From positions 1-42,103 of the forward strand of contig CALUXH010000076.1 of assembly GCA_944324695.1 (NCBI GenBank): 42,103 bases of DNA. Direction: 5' to 3'. The stretch is from an uncultured Elusimicrobiales bacterium. GTDB lineage: Bacteria; Elusimicrobiota; Elusimicrobia; Elusimicrobiales; Elusimicrobiaceae. Below are positions 1-8,715 of this stretch, piece after piece (position 1 is the first letter of the stretch; each line of letters opens with the position of its first letter). The notes below the pieces were generated by a model that saw only the letters and a list, made by a program, of their open reading frames with translations, did no database searches and was not told where the DNA came from. A program made the position numbers and the translations under genes.

Positions 1-4
1 GACG

Positions 5-1390
5 GTGGTGGATATAGGATTGATGGTGGCAGGCGTGGCCGGATTGGGGCGTTTGGCGGTGAAAGGAGGGGTGCAGGCGGTGAAAGGGCTGAGCCGTGCG
101 GTGAGAGAAGCGCGTGCGGGCAAAGCGGTGTTGAGTGTTAAAGGGATAAGAGGAGTAAGAGTAGGGGAAGTAAGCAAGCAGTTGCGGATGAGATTTACGG
201 AGCGGTTGGGGCGGCAGATTGAGGTAAAGCGTATAGAAGCGCCCGCGCCGGCGGTGACGGTCAAAGGGGCTGCCGCCAACGCACCGGGAATGCCGGATTT
301 TACCCTTACTCCTCCTCCCCTGGTGCCGGTAAAAGACCTTATAGACGCCTCACTGGCGCAGGAAATGTTTGGCGGCGTTTCTGCTCCCCGACAGGCCCCC
401 AAGCGAATGCCGACATCCAAAAAGGCCCGTCGTGCCCTTCAGCGTGAGCAGGCCGCCGAGAAAAAATTGCAGCGTCAAAGCAATATGCCGGCCAAGCCCC
501 AGCCGTATATCTTGCCGCGCGCGCATCATGCGTTTTTTAATCAGACGAGGTCTTTGCTGTTGCGTTATCTGCGCAATACGTATAATTTAACTCCGGATGC
601 TTTGAAAGATATAAATATTATTTTATCCCGGGCCGAATCCTTGCCGGACGGGTTGGCGTTAAAACAGGCCCTTTTCCAACGTTTGGAGAATTTGTTGAAA
701 GGGAAGGAAAACCTGATCAGGCGTTATGCTTCTTCCGTAAAACGCAGCAGTGCCAAGCCTGGCGTGCGCGTGTATTATTTGGGGGACAAACGGAATATTA
801 CGCTTTCGTCTTTTGAACCCCAATTGGTGGTTTTGGCGTTGGAGGAGCCCTTACAGATGGGGACTCTGCCGGATTTGCCTTCCATTATCCGACAGGTAAA
901 CCGCGCCAAAATTTCCTGGCGCATGAATGAGAAAGGGCCGATTAGTATTCGTTGGCTGGGCCGCCGGGAGAAAGGTATTACTGCGAAAGATTTTTCCCAG
1001 CTGTACGGCCAGCTGTTGGACTGTTCCACCCGAAGCCTGTGTTTTTATGAATGGCAGGGAGACGGAACACTGATGCTCTACCGTTCCGACCGCAGGTTAT
1101 GGCTGCGTATCGGTGAGCATGAAGTGACCAGCAAAATCCATTTACACCTGCATGCGGAAAAGTGGCTTTCGGTAAGCGGAGGACTGAAACGGGGAGGGGA
1201 GCAGGTGATTTTAAACTACAGGGTGCATTTGGAAGATGTGGCACAGGCTTTGCGTCCCGCTAAAAGATTAAAAGGCCGCGCCGCATATGAAGTCAAGCAC
1301 GCTCCCGTAAAGGAAACAAACGGATACCGTATACTGGTCCAGGACGCGCTGGCAGAGATGGTGCGGGAAGGAGTGGTGGTGCGTTTGTAG
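5..1390 (+). CDS. Hypothetical protein, probably the C-terminal part of a longer gene
   Basis: I do not recognise this protein. The frame is open to the first base of the window and the GTG-GTG at its start has no visible ribosome binding site, so the gene probably begins upstream. The first ~70 residues are rich in Gly, Ala, Val and basic residues. Residues ~130-160 form a Lys/Arg/Gln-rich charged stretch (likely helical or disordered). The remainder looks globular, with an aromatic-rich segment around residues 340-380. No signal peptide, Walker motif or metal-binding cluster is visible. It ends 43 bp before era, which has its own promoter, so the two need not be one operon. Coding is supported by length and by the absence of a competing frame. 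Confidence 0.6.
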   Translation: MVDIGLMVAGVAGLGRLAVKGGVQAVKGLSRAVREARAGKAVLSVKGIRGVRVGEVSKQLRMRFTERLGRQIEVKRIEAPAPAVTVKGAAANAPGMPDFTLTPPPLVPVKDLIDASLAQEMFGGVSAPRQAPKRMPTSKKARRALQREQAAEKKLQRQSNMPAKPQPYILPRAHHAFFNQTRSLLLRYLRNTYNLTPDALKDINIILSRAESLPDGLALKQALFQRLENLLKGKENLIRRYASSVKRSSAKPGVRVYYLGDKRNITLSSFEPQLVVLALEEPLQMGTLPDLPSIIRQVNRAKISWRMNEKGPISIRWLGRREKGITAKDFSQLYGQLLDCSTRSLCFYEWQGDGTLMLYRSDRRLWLRIGEHEVTSKIHLHLHAEKWLSVSGGLKRGGEQVILNYRVHLEDVAQALRPAKRLKGRAAYEVKHAPVKETNGYRILVQDALAEMVREGVVVRL

Positions 1391-1421
1391 AAAACGCATA
1401 AAACAGACTTAAAAAATCAGG

Positions 1422-1427
1422 TACAAT
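1422..1427 (+). promoter_or_regulatory. -10 box (TACAAT) of era, 6 nt before the ATG
   Basis: TACAAT ends six bases before the era start codon and no Shine-Dalgarno sequence lies between, so the predicted transcript starts on or next to the A of ATG. No good -35 box is visible 16-18 bp upstream. Confidence 0.5.
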
Positions 1428-1433
1428 ATACAT

Positions 1434-2348
1434 ATGGATGCGCAGACAAAAAATTTTCAAAGCGGATTTGCGGTGCTGGCGGGGCTGCCCAATGCGGGTA
1501 AATCCACCCTGCTGAATGCTTTGGCGGGGGGCTTGCTTTCCCCGGTGACGGACAAACCCCAAACCACGCGCCAAAATATTTTGGCTATTATTGAAGGGGA
1601 AAAATACCAGGTGGTGTTTGTGGACACCCCGGGTTTTTTGCATCCGCATTATAAACTGCAGCAAACCATGGCCGCCTGCGTGGACCGGGCCGTGGGGGAA
1701 GACGCCGACTTGGTTCTGCTGCTGGTGGACGCTTCCGCGCCGGATTTGCCTGCGCATAAAGATTTGTTTGAAAAAATTTCCCAAGTATTTTGTCCCGTTT
1801 ATTTGGTGCTGACCAAAACGGATTTGGCAAGCGACTCCTCTGCCGTATCTGCCGCGGAGGCAGAAATTAAAAAAGCGTTGCCGTGTATTTCCAAAGTTTT
1901 TAAAGTCTGCGCCCCGCGTGCCGAAGGCGTGGAAGCGTTAAAACAGGCCGTTGTGGCCCTCATGCCGCAGGGCCCGGCTTATTTCCCGCCGGGGCAGTGG
2001 ACAGACCGCTGGGAGCGTTTTTACGCGGCGGAGTTTATCCGGGAACAGATTTTTAAACTGTACCAGAAAGAAATCCCGTACAGCACCCAGGTGGAAGTGG
2101 AAAAATTCACCGAAGACCTGGGCGATAAAAATTATATCCGCGCCGTGATTCACGTGGAGCGAGAAAGCCAAAAACCCATTCTTATCGGAAAAGGCGGCGC
2201 GGCCATCGCTCAGTTGCGTCAGCGCGCTCAGGCGCGTATTGAGCAGTTTTTGGGCCGCCCGTACCGTTTGGAACTGCAGGTAACGGTCAGCCCAGGCTGG
2301 CGCAATAACACGGACTTGTTGGAAAAATTCGGCTATTTAGAACGCTGA
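1434..2348 (+). CDS. era: GTPase Era
   Basis: Essential GTPase that binds 16S rRNA and helps mature the 30S subunit; cytoplasmic, partly membrane-associated in studied species. At 304 residues it has the usual family length. The GTPase domain shows G1 at residues 17-24 (GLPNAGKS), a switch I threonine pair in KPQTTRQ, G3 DTPG and G4 TKTD (TKxD in place of the commoner NKxD). The C-terminal KH domain has the family segment ILIGKGG followed by a basic helix and ends in the WRNN region. The ATG at 1434 is preceded by a -10 box and not by a ribosome binding site, so the message may be leaderless. smpB follows after 64 bp with its own promoter. Confidence 0.96.
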   Translation: MDAQTKNFQSGFAVLAGLPNAGKSTLLNALAGGLLSPVTDKPQTTRQNILAIIEGEKYQVVFVDTPGFLHPHYKLQQTMAACVDRAVGEDADLVLLLVDASAPDLPAHKDLFEKISQVFCPVYLVLTKTDLASDSSAVSAAEAEIKKALPCISKVFKVCAPRAEGVEALKQAVVALMPQGPAYFPPGQWTDRWERFYAAEFIREQIFKLYQKEIPYSTQVEVEKFTEDLGDKNYIRAVIHVERESQKPILIGKGGAAIAQLRQRAQARIEQFLGRPYRLELQVTVSPGWRNNTDLLEKFGYLER

Positions 2349-2378
2349 GTTTATTCCGCCGCATGACGGGGGTCGCCA

Positions 2379-2406
2379 TTGTGCCCCGCCGTAAATTTGC
2401 TATCAT
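2379..2406 (+). promoter_or_regulatory. Promoter of smpB (TTGTGC-16-TATCAT, extended -10)
   Basis: TTGTGC, 16 bp, then TATCAT preceded by TGC (extended -10). The -10 box ends six bases before the smpB ATG, leaving no room for a leader or ribosome binding site. Confidence 0.5.
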
Positions 2407-2412
2407 ATAGCC

Positions 2413-2883
2413 ATGACGAAGAAAGAAGGCGTTTTGGTCGTGTGCACCAACCGCAAAGCATATCACGATTATTTTATTTTGGAAACTTTTGAGGCCGGTC
2501 TTTCCCTGCTGGGGCCGGAAGTAAAATCTGTGCGCCAAAAAGAAGTGAGCCTGGAGGGAGCTTTTGTGCGGGCGGAAAACGGCGCGGCCGAAATTTTAAA
2601 TATGTACGTCAAGCCGTACAAATTCAATTCCCTGTCAGAGCCGGACCCGACGCGCCCGCGCACGCTGCTTTTAAATAAACGCGAAATACGCAAACTGCAC
2701 GCCGGAGCGCAAATCAAGGGGCAGACGTTGGTGCCGCTGGAGATTTATTTTAAACGGGGCTGGGCCAAAGTTAAAATTGCCTTGGCCAAAGGCAAACATT
2801 TGTACGACAAACGCGAAAGTTTGAAGAAAAAAGACTTAAACCGCGAGATGGAAAAAGGCTTTAAAAATTCCATCCGTTTTTAG
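2413..2883 (+). CDS. smpB: SsrA-binding protein SmpB
   Basis: Partner of tmRNA in trans-translation, rescuing stalled ribosomes. The 156 residues cover the full family: N-terminal beta barrel beginning VCTNRKAYHDYF, the LLGPEVKSVR segment, the LYVKPYKF-like MYVKPYKFN strand, the LLLNKREI helix, and the C-terminal GKHLYDKRESLKKKD segment that folds into the ribosomal path. A basic tail completes the protein. The start is fixed by alignment of the N-terminus and by the promoter six bases upstream. pyrR follows after 16 bp with a GGAG ribosome binding site, so the two are probably co-transcribed. The tmRNA gene itself is not in this window. Confidence 0.96.
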   Translation: MTKKEGVLVVCTNRKAYHDYFILETFEAGLSLLGPEVKSVRQKEVSLEGAFVRAENGAAEILNMYVKPYKFNSLSEPDPTRPRTLLLNKREIRKLHAGAQIKGQTLVPLEIYFKRGWAKVKIALAKGKHLYDKRESLKKKDLNREMEKGFKNSIRF

Positions 2884-2899
2884 TGTTTCCGGAGAAAAT

Positions 2900-3463
2900 A
2901 TGGAAAAAAAGATTGCTGATGAAAAAGCCGTGTCGGACATGCTGGACAGGCTGGCGCGCGAAATCGTGCAGAAGCATCCCGCCGCGTCATATTGCCTGGT
3001 GGGCATTAAAACGCGCGGGGCGCATATTGCCAAACGGCTGCAGGCCCGTATTGCCGCCCTGACGGGGGATACCCCGTTGCTGGGAGAGCTGGACATTTCT
3101 TTTTACCGGGATGATTTGACGTTGGTGGCCCGTGAGCCGCGTTTGAACAGCGCCTCCGTGGGCGTGGACTTTAACGGCAAAACCGTCATTTTGGCCGATG
3201 ACGTGCTTTATTCCGGCCGCACGGTGCTGTGCGCGTTAAACGCGCTGGCCGCCGCGGGCCGCGCGGCGAAGGTGGAATTTTTGACACTGGTGGACCGCGG
3301 ACACCACTGCCTGCCCGTCTGCGCCGATTTTACCGGCCGCACCGTACCGACGGCCAAAGACGATATCATCCATGTACATTTAAAAGAAAAAGACGGCGAC
3401 GACTGCATTATGCATCATATCGGCGGCCAGCTTGAGCGCAAAGGCTCTGGGAGCGCAAAATAA
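2900..3463 (+). CDS. pyrR: Bifunctional pyrimidine operon regulator / uracil phosphoribosyltransferase PyrR
   Basis: Type I phosphoribosyltransferase fold. In studied bacteria PyrR converts uracil and PRPP to UMP and binds pyr mRNA to control attenuation. The PRPP-binding motif is clear at about residues 95-107 (VILADDVLYSGRT), with the hood segment GELDISFYRDDLT and the CLVGIKTRG loop upstream. Length is 187 residues, near the usual ~180. The ribosome binding site GGAG lies 7 bp before ATG. No pyr biosynthesis genes are nearby, so its role here (regulator, enzyme or both) is open. It ends 84 bp before a tRNA gene that has its own promoter. Confidence 0.92.
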   Translation: MEKKIADEKAVSDMLDRLAREIVQKHPAASYCLVGIKTRGAHIAKRLQARIAALTGDTPLLGELDISFYRDDLTLVAREPRLNSASVGVDFNGKTVILADDVLYSGRTVLCALNALAAAGRAAKVEFLTLVDRGHHCLPVCADFTGRTVPTAKDDIIHVHLKEKDGDDCIMHHIGGQLERKGSGSAK

Positions 3464-3506
3464 TTTTGCCGAAAAGGCAAGTTTTTCCGACGGAGAAACG
3501 AAATTC

Positions 3507-3535
3507 TTGCAAAACGCGGCGCAATTTTCTACAAT
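3507..3535 (+). promoter_or_regulatory. Promoter of tRNA-Leu (TTGCAA-17-TACAAT)
   Basis: TTGCAA at 3507-3512 and TACAAT at 3530-3535 with optimal 17 bp spacing. The predicted start is around 3542, six bases before the mature tRNA 5' end. Confidence 0.7.
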
Positions 3536-3547
3536 ATATCATGTGAT

Positions 3548-3630
3548 GGGCGGGTGGCGGAATGGCAGACGCGCACGGCTCAGGACCGTGTGGACGAAAG
3601 TCCTTAAGGGTTCAACTCCCTTTCCGCCCA
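3548..3630 (+). tRNA. tRNA-Leu (anticodon CAG)
   Basis: Class II tRNA, 83 nt. The acceptor GGGCGGG pairs with TCCGCCC (one G-U) and the discriminator is A. The anticodon stem CACGG/CCGTG closes loop CTCAGGA, anticodon CAG. A long variable arm (GGAC-GAAA-GTCC) and T stem AAGGG/CCCTT with loop TTCAACT follow. No CCA is encoded. ftsQ starts 21 bp later. Confidence 0.96.
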
Positions 3631-3651
3631 TTCTTTTCTTAGGTCTGCGGT

Positions 3652-4473
3652 ATGAAAAAGTATGACTACTATCGCCCTTCCGCCTCTTCCTTGGGCCGGA
3701 AGAAAAAGTACCGCCGAGCCTCCGCCGTTTCCTTTTTTAAACCTTTTATTTTCTTCTTAGTATTTGTAGCTTTGTTTTTTGCCGCATATTTTGGTGCTTC
3801 TAAGGCTTATAAAGCCTTTTCGGCTTCGCGTATGGGGCATTGGCGGGCTGAAGAGGCCGTCGTTTCCGGTGTGGACGGCGTATTGGCCAAAGAGTTGCAG
3901 GCCGCCGCGGATGCACGGCTTAACAAAGATTTTTCCGTTTCCGATACGGTGGCGTTTCAAGCGCAGCTGACTAAAAAATATCCGCAGCTGCGGGAAGTCT
4001 CCGTTAAAAGAGGCCTGTTATCGGGCAAATTGAAAGTGTCCGTAAAACGCCGGGAACCGGTGGCAAAATTTATTTTGCCGTCCGGCGCCGTGCGTTTTGT
4101 GGATAAAGACAGTACCGTTTATTCAGACCCCAGTCCTGACCCGTTGTTAACCATCCCGTTTGTGGAGCTGGAAGGAGCCGTGCCTGATAAGCTGGGGGCG
4201 GAATTTGTGGACTTGGTGCAAAGCGCACTAAAGCTGAAAAAGCAATTGGATTTCGCCTTCTTGCGGTTTAATACGGATAAAAATACCGTGCGGCTGTATT
4301 TGCCGGATGATACCGTAATCAATTTCGGCCAGGCTCAAAATCTGCGCGCCAAAGCCGCTGTAGCCGCCCGGATAGAGGCTGAGGCGCAGCGACGCGGACT
4401 GCCGGCGCCCCATGAATTGAATTTCGCCTATTTTGATGAAGGGAAAGTTTTTTTAAGACAGACGGGACATTAA
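3652..4473 (+). CDS. ftsQ: Cell division protein FtsQ/DivIB
   Basis: Bitopic inner-membrane protein that links early and late divisome components. The sequence has a basic cytoplasmic N-terminus (residues 1-30, many Lys/Arg), one membrane segment at ~31-49 (FIFFLVFVALFFAAYFG), a POTRA-like domain at ~65-135 (ending LREVSVKRGLLSGKLKVSVKRREPVA, typical of this family) and a periplasmic beta domain to the end. Its identity rests on this layout plus position directly before ftsA and ftsZ. At 273 residues the length is normal. The start ATG is the first in frame after tRNA-Leu; upstream GGTCTGCGG is only a weak ribosome binding site. The murC/murB/ddl genes that often precede it are absent. Confidence 0.88.
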   Translation: MKKYDYYRPSASSLGRKKKYRRASAVSFFKPFIFFLVFVALFFAAYFGASKAYKAFSASRMGHWRAEEAVVSGVDGVLAKELQAAADARLNKDFSVSDTVAFQAQLTKKYPQLREVSVKRGLLSGKLKVSVKRREPVAKFILPSGAVRFVDKDSTVYSDPSPDPLLTIPFVELEGAVPDKLGAEFVDLVQSALKLKKQLDFAFLRFNTDKNTVRLYLPDDTVINFGQAQNLRAKAAVAARIEAEAQRRGLPAPHELNFAYFDEGKVFLRQTGH

Positions 4474-4477
4474 TTTT

Positions 4478-4483
4478 TATAAT
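4478..4483 (+). promoter_or_regulatory. Candidate -10 box (TATAAT) before ftsA
   Basis: A perfect TATAAT sits 4 bp after the ftsQ stop in an AT-rich 43-bp gap and could give ftsA-ftsZ-pilT its own start. The -35 region lies in the end of ftsQ and is weak. Confidence 0.4.
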
Positions 4484-4516
4484 ATACATAATAAGCTTTT
4501 TACCAGCAGGTGACTT

Positions 4517-5767
4517 ATGGCTAAAACAAATATTATCGCGGGACTGGACGTGGGCAGCGGAAAGCTGACGGCTGTCGCCGCGGCGCACGATTTTGAAACG
4601 AATACTTTACAAATCCTGGCCGGCCGCAGCGTGCCCTGCAAAGGGGTGCGTGGAGGGGTTGTGTCGGATATTCGCGAAACTTCCGCCGCCGTGACGCATC
4701 TTTTGGGCGGCATAGAGCGGGAGCTGGGCAAAGACATCGGCAGTCTGTTTGTCGGGGTGCGGGGCGCACATTTGGAATCGTTCTGCAATCACGGTACGTA
4801 TAATATTTCCCGCATGGATAAAGAAATCACCCAGGCGGATATGGAGCTGGCCGTGGAAAACGCCAAGGCTATGCCGATTAAGAATGACAATGAAATCGTT
4901 AATGTCATTACACAGGGGTTTTCCATCGACAAGCTGCGCGGCATTAACAACCCCGAAGGGATGGAAGGTTCTTTGTTGGAAGTGGACGTGCATATTACGA
5001 CGGGTTCTTCCACCCATTTAAACAATTTGGCCAAGGCCATCCAGCGCCCGGGATATAAAATCGACGGCACATTTTACGGTTTGGTGCCGCTGGGGGAGTG
5101 CGTACTCACCCAGGAAGAGAAAGAAATCGGCGCTATGATTATTGATCTGGGCGGAGAAACGATGTCCGTGGGTATTTACATAGAAGGAATTTTGAAATTT
5201 TCCCGCGATATTCCTTACGGCTGCGATTTAATAACCAGCGACCTTTCGCGCGTACTGCATACCAGCCGCCAAAACGCGCGTGAAATCAAGGAGAAATACG
5301 GCGTAGCATTTCCTACTTTTTTAGACGAAGAAGGGGAAGTTCCGGTGCCCTCTTTGGACGGGCGCAGCAGCCATGATATTAAAAAAAGTTATATTTTGGA
5401 CATTATCCAGCCGCGCGTGGAAGAATTGTTTGAGCAAATACAGCATTGTGTGGCCACTTCCGGTTATAAAAATTGCCCCGTCGTGGGCGTGCTGACCGGC
5501 GGCGGCAGCCAGATGCCCGGGATGACTGAACAGGCGGTTAATATCCTGGGGCTAAAAGAGGTGCGCCGCGGTGTGGTGCAGCGTGATTTAATCACGGCCG
5601 GGGAAGAATTTTTAGACCCTGTTTACAGTACGGCTATGGCGCTGACCGTTTACGCTTCCGAAGGGGGCGGGTATGAGGATTATGGCCGTGACTCTTATAA
5701 CAAAGGCGGTTCCGTGTTGGGCAAGCTGGGACGCATGATTAAAGGTTTGGATATCTTTGGCGGCTGA
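4517..5767 (+). CDS. ftsA: Cell division protein FtsA
   Basis: Actin-like ATPase that tethers FtsZ filaments to the inner membrane. The 416 residues show the phosphate-1 motif near the N-terminus (IAGLDVGSGKLTAVAA), the FtsA-specific 1C subdomain following, the phosphate-2 region IIDLGGETMSVGIY, the adenosine motif VLTGGGSQMPG, and a short C-terminal amphipathic helix (GKLGRMIKGLDIFG) as membrane anchor. The ribosome binding site CAGGTGA lies 7 bp before the ATG. ftsZ begins 15 bp after the stop, the classic order. Confidence 0.96.
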   Translation: MAKTNIIAGLDVGSGKLTAVAAAHDFETNTLQILAGRSVPCKGVRGGVVSDIRETSAAVTHLLGGIERELGKDIGSLFVGVRGAHLESFCNHGTYNISRMDKEITQADMELAVENAKAMPIKNDNEIVNVITQGFSIDKLRGINNPEGMEGSLLEVDVHITTGSSTHLNNLAKAIQRPGYKIDGTFYGLVPLGECVLTQEEKEIGAMIIDLGGETMSVGIYIEGILKFSRDIPYGCDLITSDLSRVLHTSRQNAREIKEKYGVAFPTFLDEEGEVPVPSLDGRSSHDIKKSYILDIIQPRVEELFEQIQHCVATSGYKNCPVVGVLTGGGSQMPGMTEQAVNILGLKEVRRGVVQRDLITAGEEFLDPVYSTAMALTVYASEGGGYEDYGRDSYNKGGSVLGKLGRMIKGLDIFGG

Positions 5768-5782
5768 GAATGCGGAGAATAT

Positions 5783-6934
5783 ATGAGCGACCTATTTGTA
5801 CCTGCAGATTCTTTTGAAACCAAAAAGGCAAAGATTAAAGTTATCGGCGTGGGCGGCGGCGGCGGCAACGCTATCAACCACATGGTCAGTTCCGGCCTCA
5901 AAGATATTGATTTCATTGCCGTAAATACGGACGCTCAGGATTTGCGCCGCAATAAGGCCCCGTATTTGGTGCAGGTGGGAGAAAAAGTTACCAAAGGCTT
6001 AGGTGTGGGGGGAGACCCGGAAAGAGGCCGTCTGGCGGCGGAAGAATCTGAGGAAAAATTAAAACTCATTATCGGACAGACCGATTTGTTGTTTATTACC
6101 GCCGGTATGGGCGGCGGCACAGGCACGGGCGTGGCGCCCTATCTGGCCAAGCTGGCCAAAGATTTATACGGGGACGATTTGCTGGTTATCGGCGTGGTTA
6201 CCCGCCCGTTTAATTTTGAAGGATATGTGCGTGAAAAGAGGGCGGGGGAAGGCATAGAGGAAATGCAGAAATACGTGGATTCCATGATTATCGTCCCCAA
6301 TGAAAAACTGTTTTCCATCATAGACCCCAAGACCTCTTCCCGTGACGCGTTTAAAATGGTGGACGAAGTGTTGCTGCAGGCCGTAAAAGGCATTGCCGAG
6401 GTTATTACCAAGCCCGGGGAAGTCAATATTGATTTTAACGATATCCGTAAAGTGTTGTGCCATTCGCGCAAATCCCTTATCGGCATTGGGGAAGCCAGCG
6501 GTCCCGGACGGCATTTGGCGGCCATGAAAAAGGCCATCTCTTCCCCTCTTTTGGAAAATGCCGATATACGCGGCGCAAAAGGCTTTATCGTTCATTTCCT
6601 GGCCGATGAGAATTTAACCCTGATGGAACAGGGGGAAGTGATGAACCTGATTCGCCAGTATGCCAGCAACGATTCCACCGTTATTTTCGGTTATTCGTAT
6701 GATTCCACGTTAAACGGGACGTTTAAAGTCACGGTGATTGCCGCCGGTTTCAGCCCGGAAAAGGCCAATATGTTTGACGCGCGCCGCTCTCTGCAGCCGC
6801 CGGAACGTGAAACGTATGATCTGAAAAAAAATGTATTTTCCACGTTTGATGAACCCAAATCCCGGCAGGAGACGGAAGATGATATGCTCATCCCCGCTTT
6901 TCTGCGCCGCAAGAAAAATTCCAATGCCCGTTAA
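5783..6934 (+). CDS. ftsZ: Cell division protein FtsZ
   Basis: Tubulin-like GTPase that forms the division ring. N-terminal GVGGGGGNAINHM, the tubulin signature GGGTGTG at about residues 110-117, and the T7 loop region NIDFNDIRKVL (synergy Asp for GTP hydrolysis) are all present. A short variable linker leads to a C-terminal conserved peptide recognisable as DDMLIPAFLRRKK, the FtsA-binding tail. At 383 residues the length is normal. The ribosome binding site GGAG lies about 7 bp upstream of the ATG. pilT follows after 15 bp and is likely in the same transcript. Confidence 0.98.
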   Translation: MSDLFVPADSFETKKAKIKVIGVGGGGGNAINHMVSSGLKDIDFIAVNTDAQDLRRNKAPYLVQVGEKVTKGLGVGGDPERGRLAAEESEEKLKLIIGQTDLLFITAGMGGGTGTGVAPYLAKLAKDLYGDDLLVIGVVTRPFNFEGYVREKRAGEGIEEMQKYVDSMIIVPNEKLFSIIDPKTSSRDAFKMVDEVLLQAVKGIAEVITKPGEVNIDFNDIRKVLCHSRKSLIGIGEASGPGRHLAAMKKAISSPLLENADIRGAKGFIVHFLADENLTLMEQGEVMNLIRQYASNDSTVIFGYSYDSTLNGTFKVTVIAAGFSPEKANMFDARRSLQPPERETYDLKKNVFSTFDEPKSRQETEDDMLIPAFLRRKKNSNAR

Positions 6935-6949
6935 TCAAGGAGGCTTATT

Positions 6950-8035
6950 ATGGCGGTAGGACTGCAAAGTTTGCTCAGAACGGTAGTAGACAATAAGGCC
7001 AGCGGTTTGCATATCCGCGGCAACTCCAATGCGTTTGTGCGTTTGAACGGAAAAATTAAGCCCATTGACGATTCTTTCGTTTCCAACGAAGAAGCTAAAA
7101 AAATGGCGTATGCCTGCATGGGAGAACGCGAACGTAAAATTTTTGAGCAATACAGCACGGTGGATTTTTCGTTGGATGCCAAATCTTATGGCCGTTTCCG
7201 TTTCAACGTATTCCGCCAGTCTGGCAAAATTGCCATGGCCATACGCCATATCCCTTTAAAAATCCCTTCTTTCAAGGAACTTAGCCTGCCGGAGGAAACA
7301 TTAAAGAAAATTGCGGATAACCGCCGCGGTTTAATTATTGTAACAGGGATGACCGGCTCTGGCAAGACCTCCACGCTGGCCGCGATGATTGACTATATTA
7401 ACCGCTCCCGAAACGGGCATATTTTGACCATTGAAGATCCTATCGAATTTGTTCATACGGAAAGCCAGTGTATTATCAGCCAACTGGAATTGGGGGTGGA
7501 CACCCCTTCTTACACGGGTGCGCTGCGTGCGGCCATGCGCCAGGACCCGGATGTAATCATGATTGGCGAACTGCGCGATGCGGAAGTGATGAAAGCCGCC
7601 ATTTCCGCGGCGGAAACGGGGCAGTTGGTCCTGTCTACCATGCATACCGTTAACGTTACGCAGACGCTGGCGCGCTTGACGGAAGCGTTCCCTATTGAAC
7701 AGCACCAGCAGGTGCGTTTGCAGCTTTCCGAGCTGACGCGCGGCATTATCTGCCAGCGTTTGCTGCCCACCATTCAGCCGGGCATGACTCCTGCCTTGGA
7801 AATCATGGTCAGCACGCCGCAGGTGCGCAAACTCATTTTGGAAAACCGGGCCAGCGATTTGGTCAAAGCTTTGCAGACCGGGGAATATTACGGCATGAAC
7901 ACATTTGACCAATCCCTGGCTGCTCTGTATAAGAGCCAGAAGGTGGATATGGAGCAGGTGTTGGCCGCGGCAACCAGCCCCGACGCTCTAATGATGGCCA
8001 TCCGGGGCGTAACGGACAATTTGGAGGCCGCGTGA
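6950..8035 (+). CDS. pilT: Type IV pilus retraction ATPase PilT
   Basis: Hexameric secretion-superfamily ATPase that disassembles type IV pili, powering twitching. The N-terminal PAS-like domain includes ASGLHIRGNSNAFVRLNG. Walker A is GMTGSGKT at residues ~133-140, the Asp box ILTIEDPIEFVH follows, Walker B is DPDVIMIGELRD, and the His box contains LVLSTMHTVN. The AIRA-like C-terminal retraction motif appears as EIMVSTPQVRKLI and later helices. Length is 361 residues. The strong ribosome binding site AAGGAGG precedes the ATG. The stop codon overlaps the cmk start (GTGA). The prepilins at 11.9-13.4 and 19.9-21.1 kb are plausible substrates of this machinery. Placement behind ftsZ is unusual. 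Confidence 0.94.
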   Translation: MAVGLQSLLRTVVDNKASGLHIRGNSNAFVRLNGKIKPIDDSFVSNEEAKKMAYACMGERERKIFEQYSTVDFSLDAKSYGRFRFNVFRQSGKIAMAIRHIPLKIPSFKELSLPEETLKKIADNRRGLIIVTGMTGSGKTSTLAAMIDYINRSRNGHILTIEDPIEFVHTESQCIISQLELGVDTPSYTGALRAAMRQDPDVIMIGELRDAEVMKAAISAAETGQLVLSTMHTVNVTQTLARLTEAFPIEQHQQVRLQLSELTRGIICQRLLPTIQPGMTPALEIMVSTPQVRKLILENRASDLVKALQTGEYYGMNTFDQSLAALYKSQKVDMEQVLAAATSPDALMMAIRGVTDNLEAA

Positions 8036-8715
8036 GCCATATAAACGGACCCGTCGTGGCCATAGACGGCACCGCCGGCACGGGTAAGTCCACCGTCGGC
8101 CGGGCTGCTGCCCAACGGCTGGGTTACGGCTTTTTAAGCACGGGCGGTTTATATCGCGCGTTGGCTTATAAGGTTTTCCGGGAACATATTAATCCCGCTG
8201 ATGACGCGGCCGTGCTGGAAGCGGCCAAAAGCCTGGTTTTTGTTTTTGAACGTCAAGCGGATGCCACGCTGAAGATGTTTGTCAATGGGCAATATTTGGG
8301 AGATAAATTGAATTTGGACGAAGTCGGCCAGACCGCCAGCAAAGTGTCCACGCACGCCGCCGCACGCGCCGTGCTGACGGAGAAAATGCGTCAGGCGGGC
8401 AAAGACGGGGGCATTATCTTGGAAGGGAGAGACATCGGTACTGTGGTTTTTCCGGACGCGGAAGTAAAAATTTACTTGACCGCCGCGCCGGAAGTGCGCG
8501 CCGACCGCCGCGTCAAACAACTATTGGCCCAGGGGACGCAAGCTGATTACGAACATATTTTAGCCTCCATTAAAGAGCGTGATCTGCGTGACAGCACCCG
8601 CGCGGCTTCCCCGTTAAAACCCGCTCCGGATGCCGTGCAGATAGATACGTCCCGCATGAACCGCGATGAGGTGGTGGAGGCCGTCGTAAAGGAAATCAAC
8701 AAGTATGCTGCTTAA
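8032..8715 (+). CDS. cmk: Cytidylate kinase
   Basis: Phosphorylates CMP and dCMP with ATP. The P-loop reads DGTAGTGKST, followed by the family segment FLSTGGLYRALAYK (LDTGAMYR equivalent), LEGRDIGTVVFPDAEVKIYLTAA and the lid region RDLRDSTRAASPLKPAPDAVQIDTS. Length is 227 residues, as expected. It starts with GTG overlapping the pilT stop by 4 bp, and its own 3' end overlaps plsC by 11 bp, so translation of pilT-cmk-plsC is probably coupled. The cmk-plsC-rpsA order is known from other phyla. Confidence 0.95.
   Translation: MSHINGPVVAIDGTAGTGKSTVGRAAAQRLGYGFLSTGGLYRALAYKVFREHINPADDAAVLEAAKSLVFVFERQADATLKMFVNGQYLGDKLNLDEVGQTASKVSTHAAARAVLTEKMRQAGKDGGIILEGRDIGTVVFPDAEVKIYLTAAPEVRADRRVKQLLAQGTQADYEHILASIKERDLRDSTRAASPLKPAPDAVQIDTSRMNRDEVVEAVVKEINKYAA

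Noticed and set aside
3432-3665. 77-codon frame spanning tRNA-Leu
   Set aside because: It covers the whole tRNA gene and its promoter; not a protein gene.
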